64,000 nt of DNA from Arsenophonus sp. aPb (GCF_029873475.1 NZ_CP123499.1:1302001-1366000), one strand, 5' to 3'. Counted from the stretch's first letter, positions 1-10,887 are shown. Translations and numbers: made by a program. The notes: generated from the letters alone by a model not told the origin.

Positions 1-345
1 AACAAATAAGGCGAAAGAGAGCCCCATCTGCATGCCTAATACTTCTCCCGCATAACGAACGATGGCAAAGGCGATTTGCATCGTCAGTCCCATTAATAAG
101 CCGATTAAAACTTGTTGTATTAAGATCCAACATCCGATCATGGAAAAAAGAGGGATTTGTGGTAGAGGTATTGCCGCAGAGATTAAAATAGTGATCAGCA
201 AGGCTAGCGCAATTTTGCTTTTTTTCGGGATCTGTTTTTCACCAAAAAAAGGGGCAATACTAAATAAAGCTAATACCCGCACAAATGGCCAAAAAAATTG
301 GTTAATAGAGGTATAAAAAAAATCGGTGCTAAAAGTGATCATCAT
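1..345 (-). CDS. fliR: Flagellar export gate protein FliR (N-terminal part, cut by window edge)
   Basis: About 115 N-terminal residues of FliR, a membrane component of the type III flagellar export gate that works with FliP and FliQ. The visible part starts MMITFSTDFF and continues through hydrophobic segments with the family-like stretches FWPFVRVLAL and MQMGLSFALF. The ATG at 345 overlaps the fliQ stop by one base (TAATG), and a second in-frame ATG follows at 342, so either could be the start. It is the last gene of the fliLMNOPQR cluster. The C-terminal half lies beyond base 1, so its integrity cannot be judged. Confidence 0.93.
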   Translation of the reverse strand, partial: MMITFSTDFFYTSINQFFWPFVRVLALFSIAPFFGEKQIPKKSKIALALLITILISAAIPLPQIPLFSMIGCWILIQQVLIGLLMGLTMQIAFAIVRYAGEVLGMQMGLSFALFV

Positions 346-614
346 TAACCAATAAGTTGCGGCAATTGCGTTATTAATTGACGGGTATACTCGATAAATA
401 GTTGTAACATCCACGGGCCAGCCACTACCGCGGTAATAAAAACAGCGATAATTTTAGGAATGAATGAGAGGGTCATTTCATTAATTTGCGTGGCGGCTTG
501 CAATAAACTAATAATTAAACCACTGATCAACGCCGCCAACAACAGGGGTGCTGCTAATGCTAAAGCCACTTTCATACCATCAATACCAAGCCCCATCACT
601 GTTTCCGGTGTCAT
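345..614 (-). CDS. fliQ: Flagellar export gate protein FliQ
   Basis: 89 residues, the normal family length. Two hydrophobic hairpin segments lie at about residues 16-38 and 50-75, joined by the charged turn QAATQINEMT typical of FliQ. It forms the inner-membrane export gate with FliP and FliR. It sits 8 bp after fliP and overlaps fliR by one base, so the three are translated as a unit. Nothing abnormal is visible. Confidence 0.97.
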   Translation of the reverse strand: MTPETVMGLGIDGMKVALALAAPLLLAALISGLIISLLQAATQINEMTLSFIPKIIAVFITAVVAGPWMLQLFIEYTRQLITQLPQLIG

Positions 615-622
615 TTTTACTC

Positions 623-1360
623 CTAATTAAAAAAGCTTTGTGCTAAAGAGCCTAAAATTAATTGCCAACCATCAACTAAAACAAACAACATTAATTTAAA
701 AGGCATCGCAACGGTAGCAGGCGGAACCATCATCATTCCGAGCGCCATTAATACACTGGCAACTACGAGATCGATAATCAAGAAAGGAATAAATAACATA
801 AAGCCGATTTGAAAAGCCGTTTTTAGTTCACTAGTAATAAATGCCGGCACTAAAATACGCATCGGAACATCAGCTTGGGTTTGATACTCACTATCATTGG
901 CTAAGCGGGCAAACAGTGCTAAATCAGGTTGACGGGTTTGTTGTAACATAAATTGGCGTAAGGGTTTGGCACCTTCCGCTAATGCCACTTCGATGCTAAT
1001 TTTCTCTTCACTAAAGGGCAAATAGGCATTTTGATATATTTTATCAAATACCGGAGACATGACGAAGAAAGTCATAAATAGCGCTAAGCCTAATAAAATT
1101 TGATTAGGTGGGGCGGTCGGGGTGCCTAACGCATTTCGCAATAAACCCAGTACGATAATGATACGAGTAAAACTGGTCGTCATCAGCAATAGCGCAGGGA
1201 TAAAACCGAGGGCGGTGATAAAAATTAGTGTCTGTACCGGTAATGACCAACTTTGGCCACCATTGGCTAAGGGTTGGCTAGTAATTGTAGGTATCGCGGT
1301 GTAAGCGGGTAAGGGCAGCCATAATAGCGCGCTGGATAATAAAAATAGCAGTTTACGCAT
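623..1360 (-). CDS. fliP: Flagellar export gate protein FliP
   Basis: 245 residues, full length. It begins with a cleavable signal peptide ([18 protein letters not shown]), as is known for FliP, followed by hydrophobic segments carrying the conserved stretches [20 protein letters not shown] and [14 protein letters not shown]. The C-terminal region has the conserved [19 protein letters not shown] block. FliP forms the core pore of the flagellar export gate with FliQ and FliR. The start overlaps the fliO end by 8 bp, indicating translational coupling. The ribosome binding site is weak. Confidence 0.97.
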   Translation of the reverse strand: MRKLLFLLSSALLWLPLPAYTAIPTITSQPLANGGQSWSLPVQTLIFITALGFIPALLLMTTSFTRIIIVLGLLRNALGTPTAPPNQILLGLALFMTFFVMSPVFDKIYQNAYLPFSEEKISIEVALAEGAKPLRQFMLQQTRQPDLALFARLANDSEYQTQADVPMRILVPAFITSELKTAFQIGFMLFIPFLIIDLVVASVLMALGMMMVPPATVAMPFKLMLFVLVDGWQLILGSLAQSFFN

Positions 1361-1802
1361 TACTGTTTCTACTTTTCACTAAGTATGTCTTCATGAATTG
1401 ACCAAAAGAGGGTGGAACAGAAGCTGACTGCTGTTGTTCATTCGGTTCGGTTTTGGCCGGCATTTTATGCAACAAGGTAATGTTTTCTTCGGTGACACCG
1501 AGCACCAGCGCCTGCCCTTCAACTTCAATAATGGTAATTTTGGCTTTATTACCGAGTGAGTAATTATCCGTTACCTTGATTGCGCTTGAACGGGTGGTCA
1601 GATAGCGTTTGGGTAAAAAACGGCGTACTAACCATAAAGTCACCAATAGTCCGCCAATAATTAGTAATAGCGAGCTACTCATTTCAGTTAACATGCTACT
1701 GCCTGAAAGTAAGGAGGGGCTGCTAGTAGTCGTGCCCCCTTTTAATACCGGAGCAGCACTATCTGCCGCTCCAGCAATCAGAAAAGAAGAGTAAACTGAC
1801 AT
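1353..1802 (-). CDS. fliO: Flagellar biosynthesis protein FliO
   Basis: 149 residues with one strong transmembrane segment at about residues 45-65 ([20 protein letters not shown]) followed by a cytoplasmic domain containing [15 protein letters not shown], characteristic of FliO. FliO assists assembly of the FliP ring. The N-terminus is poorly conserved, as usual for the family. It lies between fliN (3 bp upstream) and fliP (8 bp overlap). Assignment rests on both sequence and position. Confidence 0.93.
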   Translation of the reverse strand: MSVYSSFLIAGAADSAAPVLKGGTTTSSPSLLSGSSMLTEMSSSLLLIIGGLLVTLWLVRRFLPKRYLTTRSSAIKVTDNYSLGNKAKITIIEVEGQALVLGVTEENITLLHKMPAKTEPNEQQQSASVPPSFGQFMKTYLVKSRNSNA

Positions 1803-1805
1803 AAT

Positions 1806-2225
1806 CTATCGACTCAACCGACGCATGCGTTCTGATGGAGTAATAATATCGGTGATACGAATACCATATTTATCAGAAACCACCACCACTTCGCCTTGTG
1901 CTATCAGATAACCATTGATCAAAATGTCTAACGGTTCACCGGCCAGACCATCCAGTGAAACCACTGAGCCTTGGGTTAAATTTAATAGCTTTTTAATGGT
2001 CATTTTGGTGCGACCTAGCTCTACCGTCAGTTTAACCGGAATATCCATGATCATATTGATATCTGAAAATTGGTTTTCGATATCTTGCATGTCCAAATTA
2101 TCAAAGATTGCAGGACCATTATCGGTTGGTTTTGGCGGTTTAGATTGCTGAGCAATCGTCTCTGCCCAGATATCTTCAGCCGAGGTTTTAGCTTGATTTT
2201 CAGTAAAATCTTTAGTGTCACTCAT
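1806..2225 (-). CDS. fliN: Flagellar motor switch protein FliN
   Basis: 139 residues. The N-terminal 55 residues are polar and variable. The C-terminal SpoA-type domain (about 60-139) carries the FliN signature IPVKLTVELGRTKMTIKKLL, GSVVSLDG and GEVVVVSDKYGIRITDII. FliN forms the lower C-ring of the switch with FliM and FliG and docks the FliH-FliI export complex. Its ATG overlaps the fliM stop by 4 bp. Length and domains are normal. Confidence 0.97.
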   Translation of the reverse strand: MSDTKDFTENQAKTSAEDIWAETIAQQSKPPKPTDNGPAIFDNLDMQDIENQFSDINMIMDIPVKLTVELGRTKMTIKKLLNLTQGSVVSLDGLAGEPLDILINGYLIAQGEVVVVSDKYGIRITDIITPSERMRRLSR

Positions 2226-3235
2226 GGTTTTTGTTCCTCTTCCAGAGCGTTTAAAACTGGGTTAATAAGATGTTCGACGCGCAGGGCATACTGCCCATTT
2301 AATGTTCCATATTTACTGGTCAGCACGGGAACGCCATCGACATGAACCATAAGGCGTTCCGGTTTTTCGACAGGAATGACATCCCCTTTTTGCAGTTTCA
2401 GGATCCTAGAGAGCCGCGTTGGATGTTCAATCAGATTAGCGATTAATTCCAATTCAGAATATTTAACCTGATTAACCAAGCCTTCCATCCAGACGCCTTC
2501 ATCTTGTTTAACATTTTCTACCGGCGGATTGATTAATCGTTCACGTAGCGGTTCGATCATGGCAAAAGGGATACAAATGCTAAATTCACCAATCATATTG
2601 CCAATTTCCACTAAAAATGGGGTGGTAATAACAATATCGTTAGGTGAGGAAGTGATATTGGTAAATTTTACCTGAATTTCAGAACGAACATATTCTGCCT
2701 GAATTTTGAAAATACTCTCCCAGGCATCACTATAGGCGTCAAGCGCCAACTTCATCATTTTATTAATAATACGCTGTTCGGTATGGGTAAATTCACGCCC
2801 GTCAACTGGGGTGGGAAACCTACCGTCGCCGCCAAATAGATTATCGACCGCAATATAGACTAAATTGGGTTCAAAGGTAAAAAGGGCAGTACCGCGTAAA
2901 GGTTTTAAATGCACCAGGTTAAGGTTAGTCATTACGGGTAGATTGCGCGCGAATTCATGATAAGGCTCAATTTTGATTAATCCTACGGTAATGTCAGGGC
3001 TACGCCGTAGAATATTAAATAACCCCATGCGAAATTGGCGCGCAAAACGCTCATTGATAATTTCCAGCGATTGCAGTCGCTCGCGAACAGCACGTCGTTG
3101 AGTATTCGGATTATAAGGATGGATATCCATTTCAGCTGTAGATGCTTTTTTCTCTCCACCGGTAACCGTATTATCAGTTGGCGCATCATTTAGCAGGGCA
3201 TCAATCTCTGTTTGTGAAAGAAAGTTATCGCTCAT
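2222..3235 (-). CDS. fliM: Flagellar motor switch protein FliM
   Basis: 337 residues, close to the E. coli length. The N-terminal LSQTEIDALL (about residues 5-14) is the CheY-P docking peptide. The middle domain carries GGDGRFPTPVDGREFTHTEQ, and the C-terminal SpoA domain ends near residue 330. FliM links FliG to FliN in the C-ring and receives the chemotaxis signal. The intact CheY peptide suggests the motor can still be switched, although no che genes lie in this window. It overlaps fliN by 4 bp. Confidence 0.98.
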   Translation of the reverse strand: MSDNFLSQTEIDALLNDAPTDNTVTGGEKKASTAEMDIHPYNPNTQRRAVRERLQSLEIINERFARQFRMGLFNILRRSPDITVGLIKIEPYHEFARNLPVMTNLNLVHLKPLRGTALFTFEPNLVYIAVDNLFGGDGRFPTPVDGREFTHTEQRIINKMMKLALDAYSDAWESIFKIQAEYVRSEIQVKFTNITSSPNDIVITTPFLVEIGNMIGEFSICIPFAMIEPLRERLINPPVENVKQDEGVWMEGLVNQVKYSELELIANLIEHPTRLSRILKLQKGDVIPVEKPERLMVHVDGVPVLTSKYGTLNGQYALRVEHLINPVLNALEEEQKP

Positions 3236-3240
3236 ATGAT

Positions 3241-3717
3241 TTATCGTAAAATAAACGTGGTGAATAACACATCGGTAATAATTTGCTCAGACTCTTCTAA
3301 TTCAAAAGTCGGTTTTAATACCTGCTTAATTTCAGACATAAGATGAACTTTGCCTGTATCTGTTGCCAAATCAGCGGCGTTTTGGCGAGATAACAATAAC
3401 AATATACGGCTGCGCACCTCAGGCATAAAATCATGAAGGCGTTTACGGGTTTCTTCACTGGTCAGGCGTAATGTAATATCAATATATAACACGCGATCGC
3501 GTTTCTCATCGTCGATTAGATTAACCGTAAAGGGTTCTAGTGACATGAATACCGGTAGCACCAGACTTCTTTTTTCCGGTTGATGCTCATCTTGCTCTTT
3601 TGCTTGCAATAGCCACCAACTATAGCCAGCAATAAAACAGCTTAATAGTGTGAATAACGCCATAATGGTTAACAGCATCCCACTTATGCGTTTTCCTTGA
3701 TGTTGCGACTTAGACAT
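3241..3717 (-). CDS. fliL: Flagellar basal body-associated protein FliL
   Basis: 158 residues from the ATG at 3717 (MSKSQHQGKR), which has AAAGGAA about ten bases upstream. A TTG 39 bases earlier opens a longer frame but has no good ribosome site. A single transmembrane segment lies at about residues 15-37, followed by a periplasmic stomatin-like domain (FMSLEPFTVNL, VLYIDITLRL). FliL stabilises stators under load. It is the first gene of fliLMNOPQR and is separated from fliK by a 216 bp gap, so it probably has its own promoter, as in E. coli. Confidence 0.95.
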   Translation of the reverse strand: MSKSQHQGKRISGMLLTIMALFTLLSCFIAGYSWWLLQAKEQDEHQPEKRSLVLPVFMSLEPFTVNLIDDEKRDRVLYIDITLRLTSEETRKRLHDFMPEVRSRILLLLSRQNAADLATDTGKVHLMSEIKQVLKPTFELEESEQIITDVLFTTFILR

Positions 3718-3890
3718 AGACAGGTAATTCCTTTTGATTCTACTTGGGATAATCAAGGCATTGTCGATTAACGTTTTATCCCTGTTTTTGCATTCAACTA
3801 TAATTATCCCGATCTATGAATAACTTGACGGTAGAATAAAACAGTAAAAATAGGCGGTTATTTTGTCATTGAACAATGCGGATAATGACA

Positions 3891-3906
3891 GGGGGAATTT
3901 TCCCCC
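3891..3906. repeat. Palindrome between fliK and fliL
   Basis: The 16 bases GGGGGAATTTTCCCCC form seven-base complementary arms with almost no loop, about 28 bases downstream of the fliK stop. No run of T follows on either strand, so it is not a standard intrinsic terminator. It may mark the boundary between two flagellar transcription units. That role is inference. Confidence 0.4.
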
Positions 3907-3933
3907 ACGAGAAAAGTAAAAAAACACATAGAT

Positions 3934-5082
3934 TTAAGCAAATACATCAATACCGGTGGTTATTTGTGCCTGGTTACTTTGCCGGACTTGAGTTAATGAA
4001 CTATCACTCTCTTGTTCATGGGGCTTAGTAGTTATTGATGATTGCGGTGTTGCAGGCTGATTATCTGGCGGATTATTTTGCCCGTTATGTTGCTCGCCAA
4101 CATGTGTTTGTCCCAGTTGTATGCCTTGTTCTGATAGCGCATGACGTAACTGTGTTAGATTGCTTTCAATAATCTGGCGAACTTGTTGATTAGCGGTTAC
4201 CACTGACAGTTGTGCTTTATCGTCGAAAATTTTAAGTTGAATTTGTAGGCTACCTAATTCTTCAGGATGAAGACGTAATTCGGCTTGTTGTGAGCCATGG
4301 CGACTGAGCATTACGAGCTGCTCACTAAACTTTTGTCCCCACTCCGGCTGATCAATCGGTGTAGTCAAAGCAATAGCATTGACGCTAGCCGTCATTGAGT
4401 GAGTTAATGTGGCTGGATTGGCTGACAAAGTGGTTAAAGGGATCGCATTATTATTGCTTGGCGATAGACTAATTAATTCTGGGTTTTCTGCCGTATTAGT
4501 CAGGGTTGCCATATTGATATTAGATTGTATGGCCGGTTGTAATGGCAGAGATTGTGATGTTGCTTGTTCATTAAAGGGGGCGGATAAATTGGCCAGCGGG
4601 TATTCGATTGCAGAACTATGGCTTGCGACTGTTGCCAGCTGAGTATGCGATTTTAAACGAAGCTTTTCATCGTTATTGTCAATATTATTAGCTAATTGTT
4701 CAATAATTGCTTGTTCAGCTGTTTCATCGGCTAGTGTGGTACGGTCATTTTCCAGCCGTAGCTGTGTTGCTACCTCTGCCAGTTGGATCGGTAATTGGTC
4801 AATAAATTGATTAGCGGTTAATGGCGAAAATTGCGGGTTATCTGACTGTGCTGTTGCTTGATCAATTTGGCTGCTGCTTTCCTCAGTTAAAAAGTCATTG
4901 AGAGCAGATAAGGTATTTCCCTGTTGTTCAATCGCTGAGTCAGCATTATCTGTTACGCTTTGTTCTTTTGCCGGCGATGAATGGTTAGTTAACAGCTGCG
5001 CAAAATTGTCTGAATGCGATGATGATAATGGTTGGTTAGAAGCGTGCCCATTAGCGGTGAATGTTAGCGATGTGTCTATCAT
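3934..5082 (-). CDS. fliK: Flagellar hook-length control protein FliK
   Basis: 382 residues. The long N-terminal part is low-complexity, rich in Ser, Gln, Asn and Thr, as expected for the secreted ruler region. The conserved C-terminal export-switch domain begins near residue 260 with LRLHPEELGSLQIQLKI and ends near 345. FliK measures hook length and switches the export apparatus to filament substrates through FlhB. The ATG overlaps the fliJ stop by one base. The sequence is divergent, as is normal for FliK, with no sign of truncation. Confidence 0.93.
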   Translation of the reverse strand: MIDTSLTFTANGHASNQPLSSSHSDNFAQLLTNHSSPAKEQSVTDNADSAIEQQGNTLSALNDFLTEESSSQIDQATAQSDNPQFSPLTANQFIDQLPIQLAEVATQLRLENDRTTLADETAEQAIIEQLANNIDNNDEKLRLKSHTQLATVASHSSAIEYPLANLSAPFNEQATSQSLPLQPAIQSNINMATLTNTAENPELISLSPSNNNAIPLTTLSANPATLTHSMTASVNAIALTTPIDQPEWGQKFSEQLVMLSRHGSQQAELRLHPEELGSLQIQLKIFDDKAQLSVVTANQQVRQIIESNLTQLRHALSEQGIQLGQTHVGEQHNGQNNPPDNQPATPQSSITTKPHEQESDSSLTQVRQSNQAQITTGIDVFA

Positions 5083-5522
5083 TATGATGTCCTTAAAACG
5101 GCTTGTTGGGCCATTTCATCCATTTGTTTTTGTTCCAGGCGTTCAGCGCGTTTTTTTTGTAAACGTTCACTACGTTGTTGTAGCTTACTGAAGGCATTGG
5201 TTTTTTGCTGTTTGCCTTGCCAATTTTTTTCTGCACTTGTTTCTCGTTGTTGCCATTCAACTAAATGTTGCTGATGTTGCGTGATTGCTTGTTCAAGGGT
5301 CAGCAAAAACTGCTGATAATTTTGTAATATTGCCGAAGAGGTGCCTTGGTGGAGCATGCTATTAAGTTGTTGGCGATATTCATCCTGATACTGTAGCAAT
5401 TGTGTCAGTTGTTGTTGCATTTGTTGATGTTGATGGCGAATATGCGACAGTTGTATCGCCGCCTGGTTGCTATCGTTATGGCTTAAATCACGTAATAGTG
5501 TGAAGGAATCAGTTGCTTTCAT
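5082..5522 (-). CDS. fliJ: Flagellar export chaperone FliJ
   Basis: 146 residues, almost entirely predicted coiled coil and very rich in Gln. FliJ is a cytoplasmic export component that binds FliI and FlhA and helps couple the proton motive force to export. The start has GAGGA a few bases upstream. It follows fliI by 9 bp and overlaps fliK by one base. The call relies on coiled-coil character, size and position between fliI and fliK, because FliJ is weakly conserved. Confidence 0.93.
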   Translation of the reverse strand: MKATDSFTLLRDLSHNDSNQAAIQLSHIRHQHQQMQQQLTQLLQYQDEYRQQLNSMLHQGTSSAILQNYQQFLLTLEQAITQHQQHLVEWQQRETSAEKNWQGKQQKTNAFSKLQQRSERLQKKRAERLEQKQMDEMAQQAVLRTS

Positions 5523-5531
5523 GCTTCCTCA

Positions 5532-6917
5532 TTAGTGATTTTCAGTATTAGCTGTCGGAAATAACTGACAAAGTTGTTGATAGGCACTCTCCTTTGAACA
5601 ATACTCATCGCAATCTTGGCGTAAAAATTGTTGCAAATGGGGATAAAGCTGGATGGCCTGATCAAGAATCGGGTCACTACCAACAGCATAAGCGCCAACA
5701 TTAATCAGATCTTGATTACGCTGATAACGAGATAATAGTTGTTTGAACTGTTGAGCCTGATAAAAATGGTTTTTATCCACCAGAGTGTTCATTGCCCGGC
5801 TGATGGAAGCTTCGATATCGATAGCTGGATAATGGCCAGATTCTGCTAGGCTACGTGACAGTACAATGTGACCGTCTAAAATAGCACGCGCTGAATCGGC
5901 AATCGGATCTTGTTGATCATCACCCTCTGTTAGTACGGTATAAAAAGCGGTGATACTACCACTACCTTGTATGCCATTACCGGCACGCTCTATCAGGGCC
6001 GGTAATTTGGCAAACACAGAAGGTGGATAACCCTTAGTGGCTGGCGGTTCACCGATCGCTAATGCGATTTCACGTTGTGCCATGGCATAACGGGTTAATG
6101 AATCCATAATCAGTAACACGTTCAAACCGCGATCGCGAAAGTCTTCGGCAATTCGGGTGGCGTAAGTTGCGCCTTGTAAACGTAAAAGTGGTGAGACATC
6201 AGCGGGAGCGGCGATAACTACCGAGCGCTGTAACCCCTCAGGGCCGAGAATATTTTCAATAAAGTCTTTAACTTCTCGGCCGCGCTCACCGATCAGGCCA
6301 ACTACGATCACGTCAGCTTGGGTATAGCGTGCCATCATGCCTAATAAAATACTTTTACCAACTCCAGAGCCGGCAAATAATCCCATCCGTTGGCCGCGAC
6401 CTACCGTTAGTAAACTATTAATCGCTCTTACCCCGACATCAAGTGGCAGGTTAATCGATTCTCGTTGTAAGGGGTTAATTGGTGCAGTAACTAGCGAAGC
6501 AAAGCTGTCTATGGTTGGCAAGGGTTTGCCATCTAATGGTTCACCAAAACCATCCAGAACGCGACCCAGTAGTGCAGGGCCAAGAGGGAATTGTTGACCA
6601 CTGTTTTGTTGCTTGTCTGAAGCTGAAGGATGATAGACTTGAGCGCCCGGTACAATGCCTGCAAGATCCTGATAAGGCATTAATAGCATTTTATGGCCAT
6701 TAAAGCCGACCACTTCGCACGTGATCTCGTCACTGACTGCTTGATGTTGGCGTTTTATTAGACAGTTTGCCCCTAACGGCATTTGCAGACCGGTTGCTTC
6801 TAACACTAAACCTGTCACGCGGGTTAATTTGCCATAATGGCGCACTGGCGCTAGCTGGCTAAGCTGCTGTTCAAAGCTGTCAATTCGGCCTAACCAACGG
6901 GCAAGTTTGGCGGTCAT
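5532..6917 (-). CDS. fliI: Flagellar export ATPase FliI
   Basis: 461 residues from the ATG at 6917 ([10 protein letters not shown]), which overlaps the fliH stop as ATGA and has GGAG eight bases upstream. A longer frame upstream lacks a good ribosome site. The Walker A loop GSGVGKS is at about residues 183-189, and the F1-type motifs [13 protein letters not shown] and [19 protein letters not shown] follow. FliI is the hexameric ATPase of flagellar export, regulated by FliH. It is highly conserved and looks functional. Confidence 0.98.
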   Translation of the reverse strand: MTAKLARWLGRIDSFEQQLSQLAPVRHYGKLTRVTGLVLEATGLQMPLGANCLIKRQHQAVSDEITCEVVGFNGHKMLLMPYQDLAGIVPGAQVYHPSASDKQQNSGQQFPLGPALLGRVLDGFGEPLDGKPLPTIDSFASLVTAPINPLQRESINLPLDVGVRAINSLLTVGRGQRMGLFAGSGVGKSILLGMMARYTQADVIVVGLIGERGREVKDFIENILGPEGLQRSVVIAAPADVSPLLRLQGATYATRIAEDFRDRGLNVLLIMDSLTRYAMAQREIALAIGEPPATKGYPPSVFAKLPALIERAGNGIQGSGSITAFYTVLTEGDDQQDPIADSARAILDGHIVLSRSLAESGHYPAIDIEASISRAMNTLVDKNHFYQAQQFKQLLSRYQRNQDLINVGAYAVGSDPILDQAIQLYPHLQQFLRQDCDEYCSKESAYQQLCQLFPTANTENH

Positions 6918-7654
6918 GGACATTTCTCCGGCATAATCAACTGACAAAGCTCAAGCCAGCGGGTTTCTAAACTGGCATCCAATTCACTATTTTCAGCGCT
7001 AATTTTGCAACCATATCGATGCAGCTCTGGCACCGCGATCAGACGCCAGCCATTAGCGGTTAAGGTATCACCTAGTTGTGATTCAACCAGTGCCATATCA
7101 TTTGGATTAACTTGTAGTTGAGGACGGCCAGCCAATAGCGGATCTTGTTGCAGAAAATGACTAATTTGGCTCAATAATGCGCTACCATCACAAACCGCCG
7201 GTTGCCCTAATACTTGACGAGCAGCCTGCAGGGCAATCTGCATTAAACGAGAAGCAATGAAACTGTCTAATCCTTCTAAGGAGTGACGAAACTCAGTTAA
7301 TAGCGCTTGCCATTGTTGGGTGATAGCAGCCATCTCATTTTTGGCATCATTAGCACCTGCCTGATGGCCTTCAGCTAAACCTTGCTGATAACCGGCCTGG
7401 TATCCTTGTTGTTGACCATCCGTCAAACCAGCTTGTTGTCCAGCCGCGTAACCTTCTTGATAGCCGATTTCTTTGGCTTGCGCTTTTAAGTCATCCAGTT
7501 GATTGATTTGCGCTAAAACATCTTTTTCACTCTGTTCAGCTAATGGCGTATCACTGGCAACATGCTGATTATTGATCACAGGATTTAAACCTGGCCAAAG
7601 GGTAATTTCGTCTGGCAGCCAGGGCTGCCATGGTGAGAGCGATTTTTTAGACAT
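6914..7654 (-). CDS. fliH: Flagellar export ATPase regulator FliH
   Basis: About 246 residues from the ATG at 7654 ([12 protein letters not shown]); an in-frame ATG at 7672 is possible but has no ribosome site. Residues from about 60 to 100 form a run of GxxxG-type repeats (for example [13 protein letters not shown]), the hallmark glycine-rich helix of FliH. The C-terminal domain resembles the peripheral stalk of ATP synthases. FliH binds FliI and anchors it to FliN. It overlaps fliG upstream by 8 bp and fliI downstream by 4 bp. Confidence 0.95.
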   Translation of the reverse strand: MSKKSLSPWQPWLPDEITLWPGLNPVINNQHVASDTPLAEQSEKDVLAQINQLDDLKAQAKEIGYQEGYAAGQQAGLTDGQQQGYQAGYQQGLAEGHQAGANDAKNEMAAITQQWQALLTEFRHSLEGLDSFIASRLMQIALQAARQVLGQPAVCDGSALLSQISHFLQQDPLLAGRPQLQVNPNDMALVESQLGDTLTANGWRLIAVPELHRYGCKISAENSELDASLETRWLELCQLIMPEKCP

Positions 7655-8639
7655 AGGTTTCTTCACCGCCATTCATCACAATTTCACCATTTTCTGCCAA
7701 GCGACGAACGATGAACAAGATCGCTTTTTGTTCTGCTTCCACTTGCGGCAGGTGAACAGGGCCGCGTGAAGCCAGATCATCGCGCATGATTTCAGCGGCT
7801 CGGCGTGACATATTGTTGAGGAAATGATCGCGTAAATTCTGTTCACATCCTTTTAATGCAATAACCAGCGAATCGTTTTCCACTTCTTGCAACAGACGCT
7901 GCATAGAACGATTGTCCATTTCAATAAGATTTTCAAACAAGAACATTTCGTCGATAATTTTTTGTGCCAATTCATCGTCATACTCTTTAACTGCGCTAAT
8001 AACCACCTCTTCTTGCTGACTTTTCATCAAGTTGATGATTTCAGCGGCAGTACGCACGCCACCCATTTTACTACGCTTAATATTTTGCCCATCAAGTAGG
8101 TTATTCAGCACCTCAGTCAACTCAGCTAAAGCGGAGGGTTGTACGCCACCAAAGGTAGCAATTCTTAACATGACATCATTACGTAGTTTTTCATCAAATA
8201 AAGCTAACACGTCGGCCGCTTGTTCACGCTTTAAATGCACTAAAATGGTGGCAATAATTTGTGGATGTTCATCCCGGATCATATCAGCCGCCATCTGCGG
8301 CTCCATAAAGTTCAGCGTATCGATACCGGTAGCGGTCTCTTTGGTTTCAAAAATATCCTCCAACAAGGTATTGGCACGCTCTTCACCCAATGCTTTGACT
8401 AATACTGAACGCAGGTAATCATTGGTATTAACGTTAATAGCTGCATATTGAATGGCATTTTCTTCAAATTCGGCCAATACATCCGACAATTCCTGGTTAG
8501 AGATTTGGCGTAAGCTTGACATAGCCACACTTAATTTTTGCACTTCACGGCTATTTAAGTGTTTAAAGATTTCAGCGGCTTGTTCTTCACCCACTGACAT
8601 TAGCATCACTGCACTTTTTTCTGTTCCACTAAGACTCAT
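7647..8639 (-). CDS. fliG: Flagellar motor switch protein FliG
   Basis: 330 residues, full length. The three FliG domains are recognisable: N-terminal FliF-binding part, middle domain with [14 protein letters not shown], and C-terminal torque domain. The torque helix keeps its charged pattern ([20 protein letters not shown]), matching the Lys, Arg and Asp residues that contact the stator in E. coli. FliG sits on the MS ring. It overlaps fliF by 4 bp. Charge conservation argues that the motor is still under selection. Confidence 0.98.
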   Translation of the reverse strand: MSLSGTEKSAVMLMSVGEEQAAEIFKHLNSREVQKLSVAMSSLRQISNQELSDVLAEFEENAIQYAAINVNTNDYLRSVLVKALGEERANTLLEDIFETKETATGIDTLNFMEPQMAADMIRDEHPQIIATILVHLKREQAADVLALFDEKLRNDVMLRIATFGGVQPSALAELTEVLNNLLDGQNIKRSKMGGVRTAAEIINLMKSQQEEVVISAVKEYDDELAQKIIDEMFLFENLIEMDNRSMQRLLQEVENDSLVIALKGCEQNLRDHFLNNMSRRAAEIMRDDLASRGPVHLPQVEAEQKAILFIVRRLAENGEIVMNGGEETYV

Positions 8640-10306
8640 AATTCTTTACTCATCCAATCACGAACAACCATTGCCACCACACGGGGATCTTTCTGTACCA
8701 TCTCACGTAAGCGTTGGGTATGCATCTCTGCGTTAACACGTTGACGGGTCTGTTCTTGACGCGCAGCTTCATCTTGTTCAATTTTTTGTCGGGCAGCCTG
8801 CTCCGCATCTTTTTTCGCTTTCAGATCAGACGCCATTTTAGCGGCTTTCTCTGCTTGACGTTTTTTCTGTAATTGGGGTTTGACCACTAAACGCCACAAT
8901 AACCAGGCCAACAGTAATAACAGCAGATAGCGACCAATCTCTAACACGTTGGCGATAAAAATCGGCTGTTGCCAAAATTCAAGCGGTTTAAGTTCAGCAT
9001 CTTGCGCTTGAAATGGCGCGTTTACCACATACAGGCTATCCCCACGCTGGTCAGAAAACCCCATCGCTTCTTGTGCTAACGTTTTAATTTGCTTCAGTTT
9101 TTCATCAGTCAGCGGTAAGCTGTCATCATTTTCTTTTTTGTCGCTATCAGCATAATTAACGATGATGGCCACTGAAAGTCGCTGTAAATCGCCAATTTGA
9201 TGTTGGGTATGACGAATGCGTCGATCTATCTCATAGTTAGTCGTTTCATCAACCCGACTATTATGATTATTATTTATTGGTCGCGGTGCATCTTTATCAT
9301 TAGGTTTGTCAATCGGTGCTTTAGGCGCCGGCGTGGGTTGGTTGGATAGGGCACCAGGTACGCCGCCAACTAATAATTGACCGTTTTGCTCACTGCGACT
9401 GGTCTGTTTTGAACGTACCGCTGATTCATTGGGCGGCTGATTGGGTTTGTACTCTTCCGCTGTCTCTTCAGTGCGGGCAAAATTAATTTGCGCCGTAACT
9501 TGTGCGTGTACATTACCTCTACCAACTAATGGCATAATAATCGATTCGATACGTTGCTTATAACGATTCTCTATCGATTGCACATAGTTGAGTTGCGTCA
9601 AGTTAAGATCGCGGCTAATGCCATCGGGCTGAGTTAATAGATTGCCCAACTGATCAACGATAGTGACATTATTGCTCGTTAACCCACTGACACTACTGGA
9701 GATCATATGTACAATAGCGGCAATCTGGCCGTCATCCAGTTTGCGGCCGTTTTGTAGGTTGAGGGTAACCGATGCGGTAGGATTTTTTTGCTCGCGTACA
9801 AACAGTGACGGTTTAGGGATCGCTAAATGTACCCGGGCGCGTTGCACAACTCCCAATGATTCAATGGTTTTGGCTAATTCACCTTCCAAAGCGCGTTGAT
9901 AGTTGATCTGTTCACTAAATTGACTCAAACCAAATTTTTCTTGATCCAGTAACTCAAAACCGGCATTGCCGCCTTTTGGCAATCCTTGTTGGGCTAACTT
10001 TAGTCTAACCTCATGGACTTTATCAGCAGGCACTTTAACCATACTGCCGTCGGCAGATAGTTGATAAGGAATATTCATTTGACTTAGCTGAGTAACAATT
10101 TCGCCGCCATCCTTATCACTAAGATTGGTATAAACTGGGCGATAGTCAGGTCCCTGTAGCCAAAACAAAGCAGCGATGAAAAAAGTTATTGCCAAAGCAC
10201 CAGCAACGATCAGCGGTACTTTAGGGTCAGATTTTATTTTGTCGAAAATGGTACTTAATCCTTTGAGCGGATTTGCTCCATTAGTATTTACGGCATTCAT
10301 AGACAA
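8636..10306 (-). CDS. fliF: Flagellar MS-ring protein FliF
   Basis: 556 residues. Transmembrane helices lie near residues 33-50 and 455-475, flanking the periplasmic ring-building domains ([31 protein letters not shown]). The cytoplasmic tail after the second helix is highly charged and ends with the FliG-binding segment VRDWMSKEL. FliF forms the MS ring on which the basal body is built. It is first in fliFGHIJK and diverges from fliE across about 270 bp that should hold class II flagellar promoters. Confidence 0.98.
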   Translation of the reverse strand: MSMNAVNTNGANPLKGLSTIFDKIKSDPKVPLIVAGALAITFFIAALFWLQGPDYRPVYTNLSDKDGGEIVTQLSQMNIPYQLSADGSMVKVPADKVHEVRLKLAQQGLPKGGNAGFELLDQEKFGLSQFSEQINYQRALEGELAKTIESLGVVQRARVHLAIPKPSLFVREQKNPTASVTLNLQNGRKLDDGQIAAIVHMISSSVSGLTSNNVTIVDQLGNLLTQPDGISRDLNLTQLNYVQSIENRYKQRIESIIMPLVGRGNVHAQVTAQINFARTEETAEEYKPNQPPNESAVRSKQTSRSEQNGQLLVGGVPGALSNQPTPAPKAPIDKPNDKDAPRPINNNHNSRVDETTNYEIDRRIRHTQHQIGDLQRLSVAIIVNYADSDKKENDDSLPLTDEKLKQIKTLAQEAMGFSDQRGDSLYVVNAPFQAQDAELKPLEFWQQPIFIANVLEIGRYLLLLLLAWLLWRLVVKPQLQKKRQAEKAAKMASDLKAKKDAEQAARQKIEQDEAARQEQTRQRVNAEMHTQRLREMVQKDPRVVAMVVRDWMSKEL

Positions 10307-10575
10307 TCCTTGCCTTCTCGTTCTTGATGAAGATTGATAACGTGGCGTAACAAAGTGGCTTCCTCATACTGATAAAGTATTTCCAGTTTCATCTTTATAT
10401 TATCGTTTGTCGTGCATTGGTTTAATGGCTGAAATAGACTTTTAGTTCGGCGCTAATTGTCGGTTTTGATTTATTTAACTTGTGGTAGGGTTATTTTCCG
10501 CTTAGTGCCAAAAGATGAGTTAATACGATGGCACAGATTAGAGAAAGGTATTTGAAAAAATAGATAGAGGTTTTT

Positions 10576-10887
10576 ATGTCAATTCCAGCCATTCAATCTG
10601 TTATCGCGCAAATGACAACAGATATGGTTAGCCAAAATAGTATACCGTTAACAGCGACACCGCAATCCGGTTTTGCCAGCCATTTATTAACTGCGGTGAG
10701 TAAAATTAATCAGACCAGGGTGAGTGCTAGTCAGAAAGCACAAGCATTAACCTTGGAAAAACCAGGGGTTGAGCTCAATGATGTAATGGTCGATCTGCAA
10801 AAGGCCAGTTTATCACTTCAGTTTGGTATTCAAGTGAGAAACAAATTAGTGGGTGCCTATCAGGAAATCATGAATATGCCAGTTTAA
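10576..10887 (+). CDS. fliE: Flagellar hook-basal body protein FliE
   Basis: 103 residues, normal for FliE. The conserved C-terminal half shows [18 protein letters not shown] and ends [15 protein letters not shown], the usual FliE tail. FliE joins the MS ring to the rod and is among the first exported proteins. It is transcribed alone, divergent from fliF, with GAGG close before the ATG. No terminator with a T run follows; an 11-base hairpin at 11013-11039 is the nearest structure. Confidence 0.97.
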   Translation: MSIPAIQSVIAQMTTDMVSQNSIPLTATPQSGFASHLLTAVSKINQTRVSASQKAQALTLEKPGVELNDVMVDLQKASLSLQFGIQVRNKLVGAYQEIMNMPV

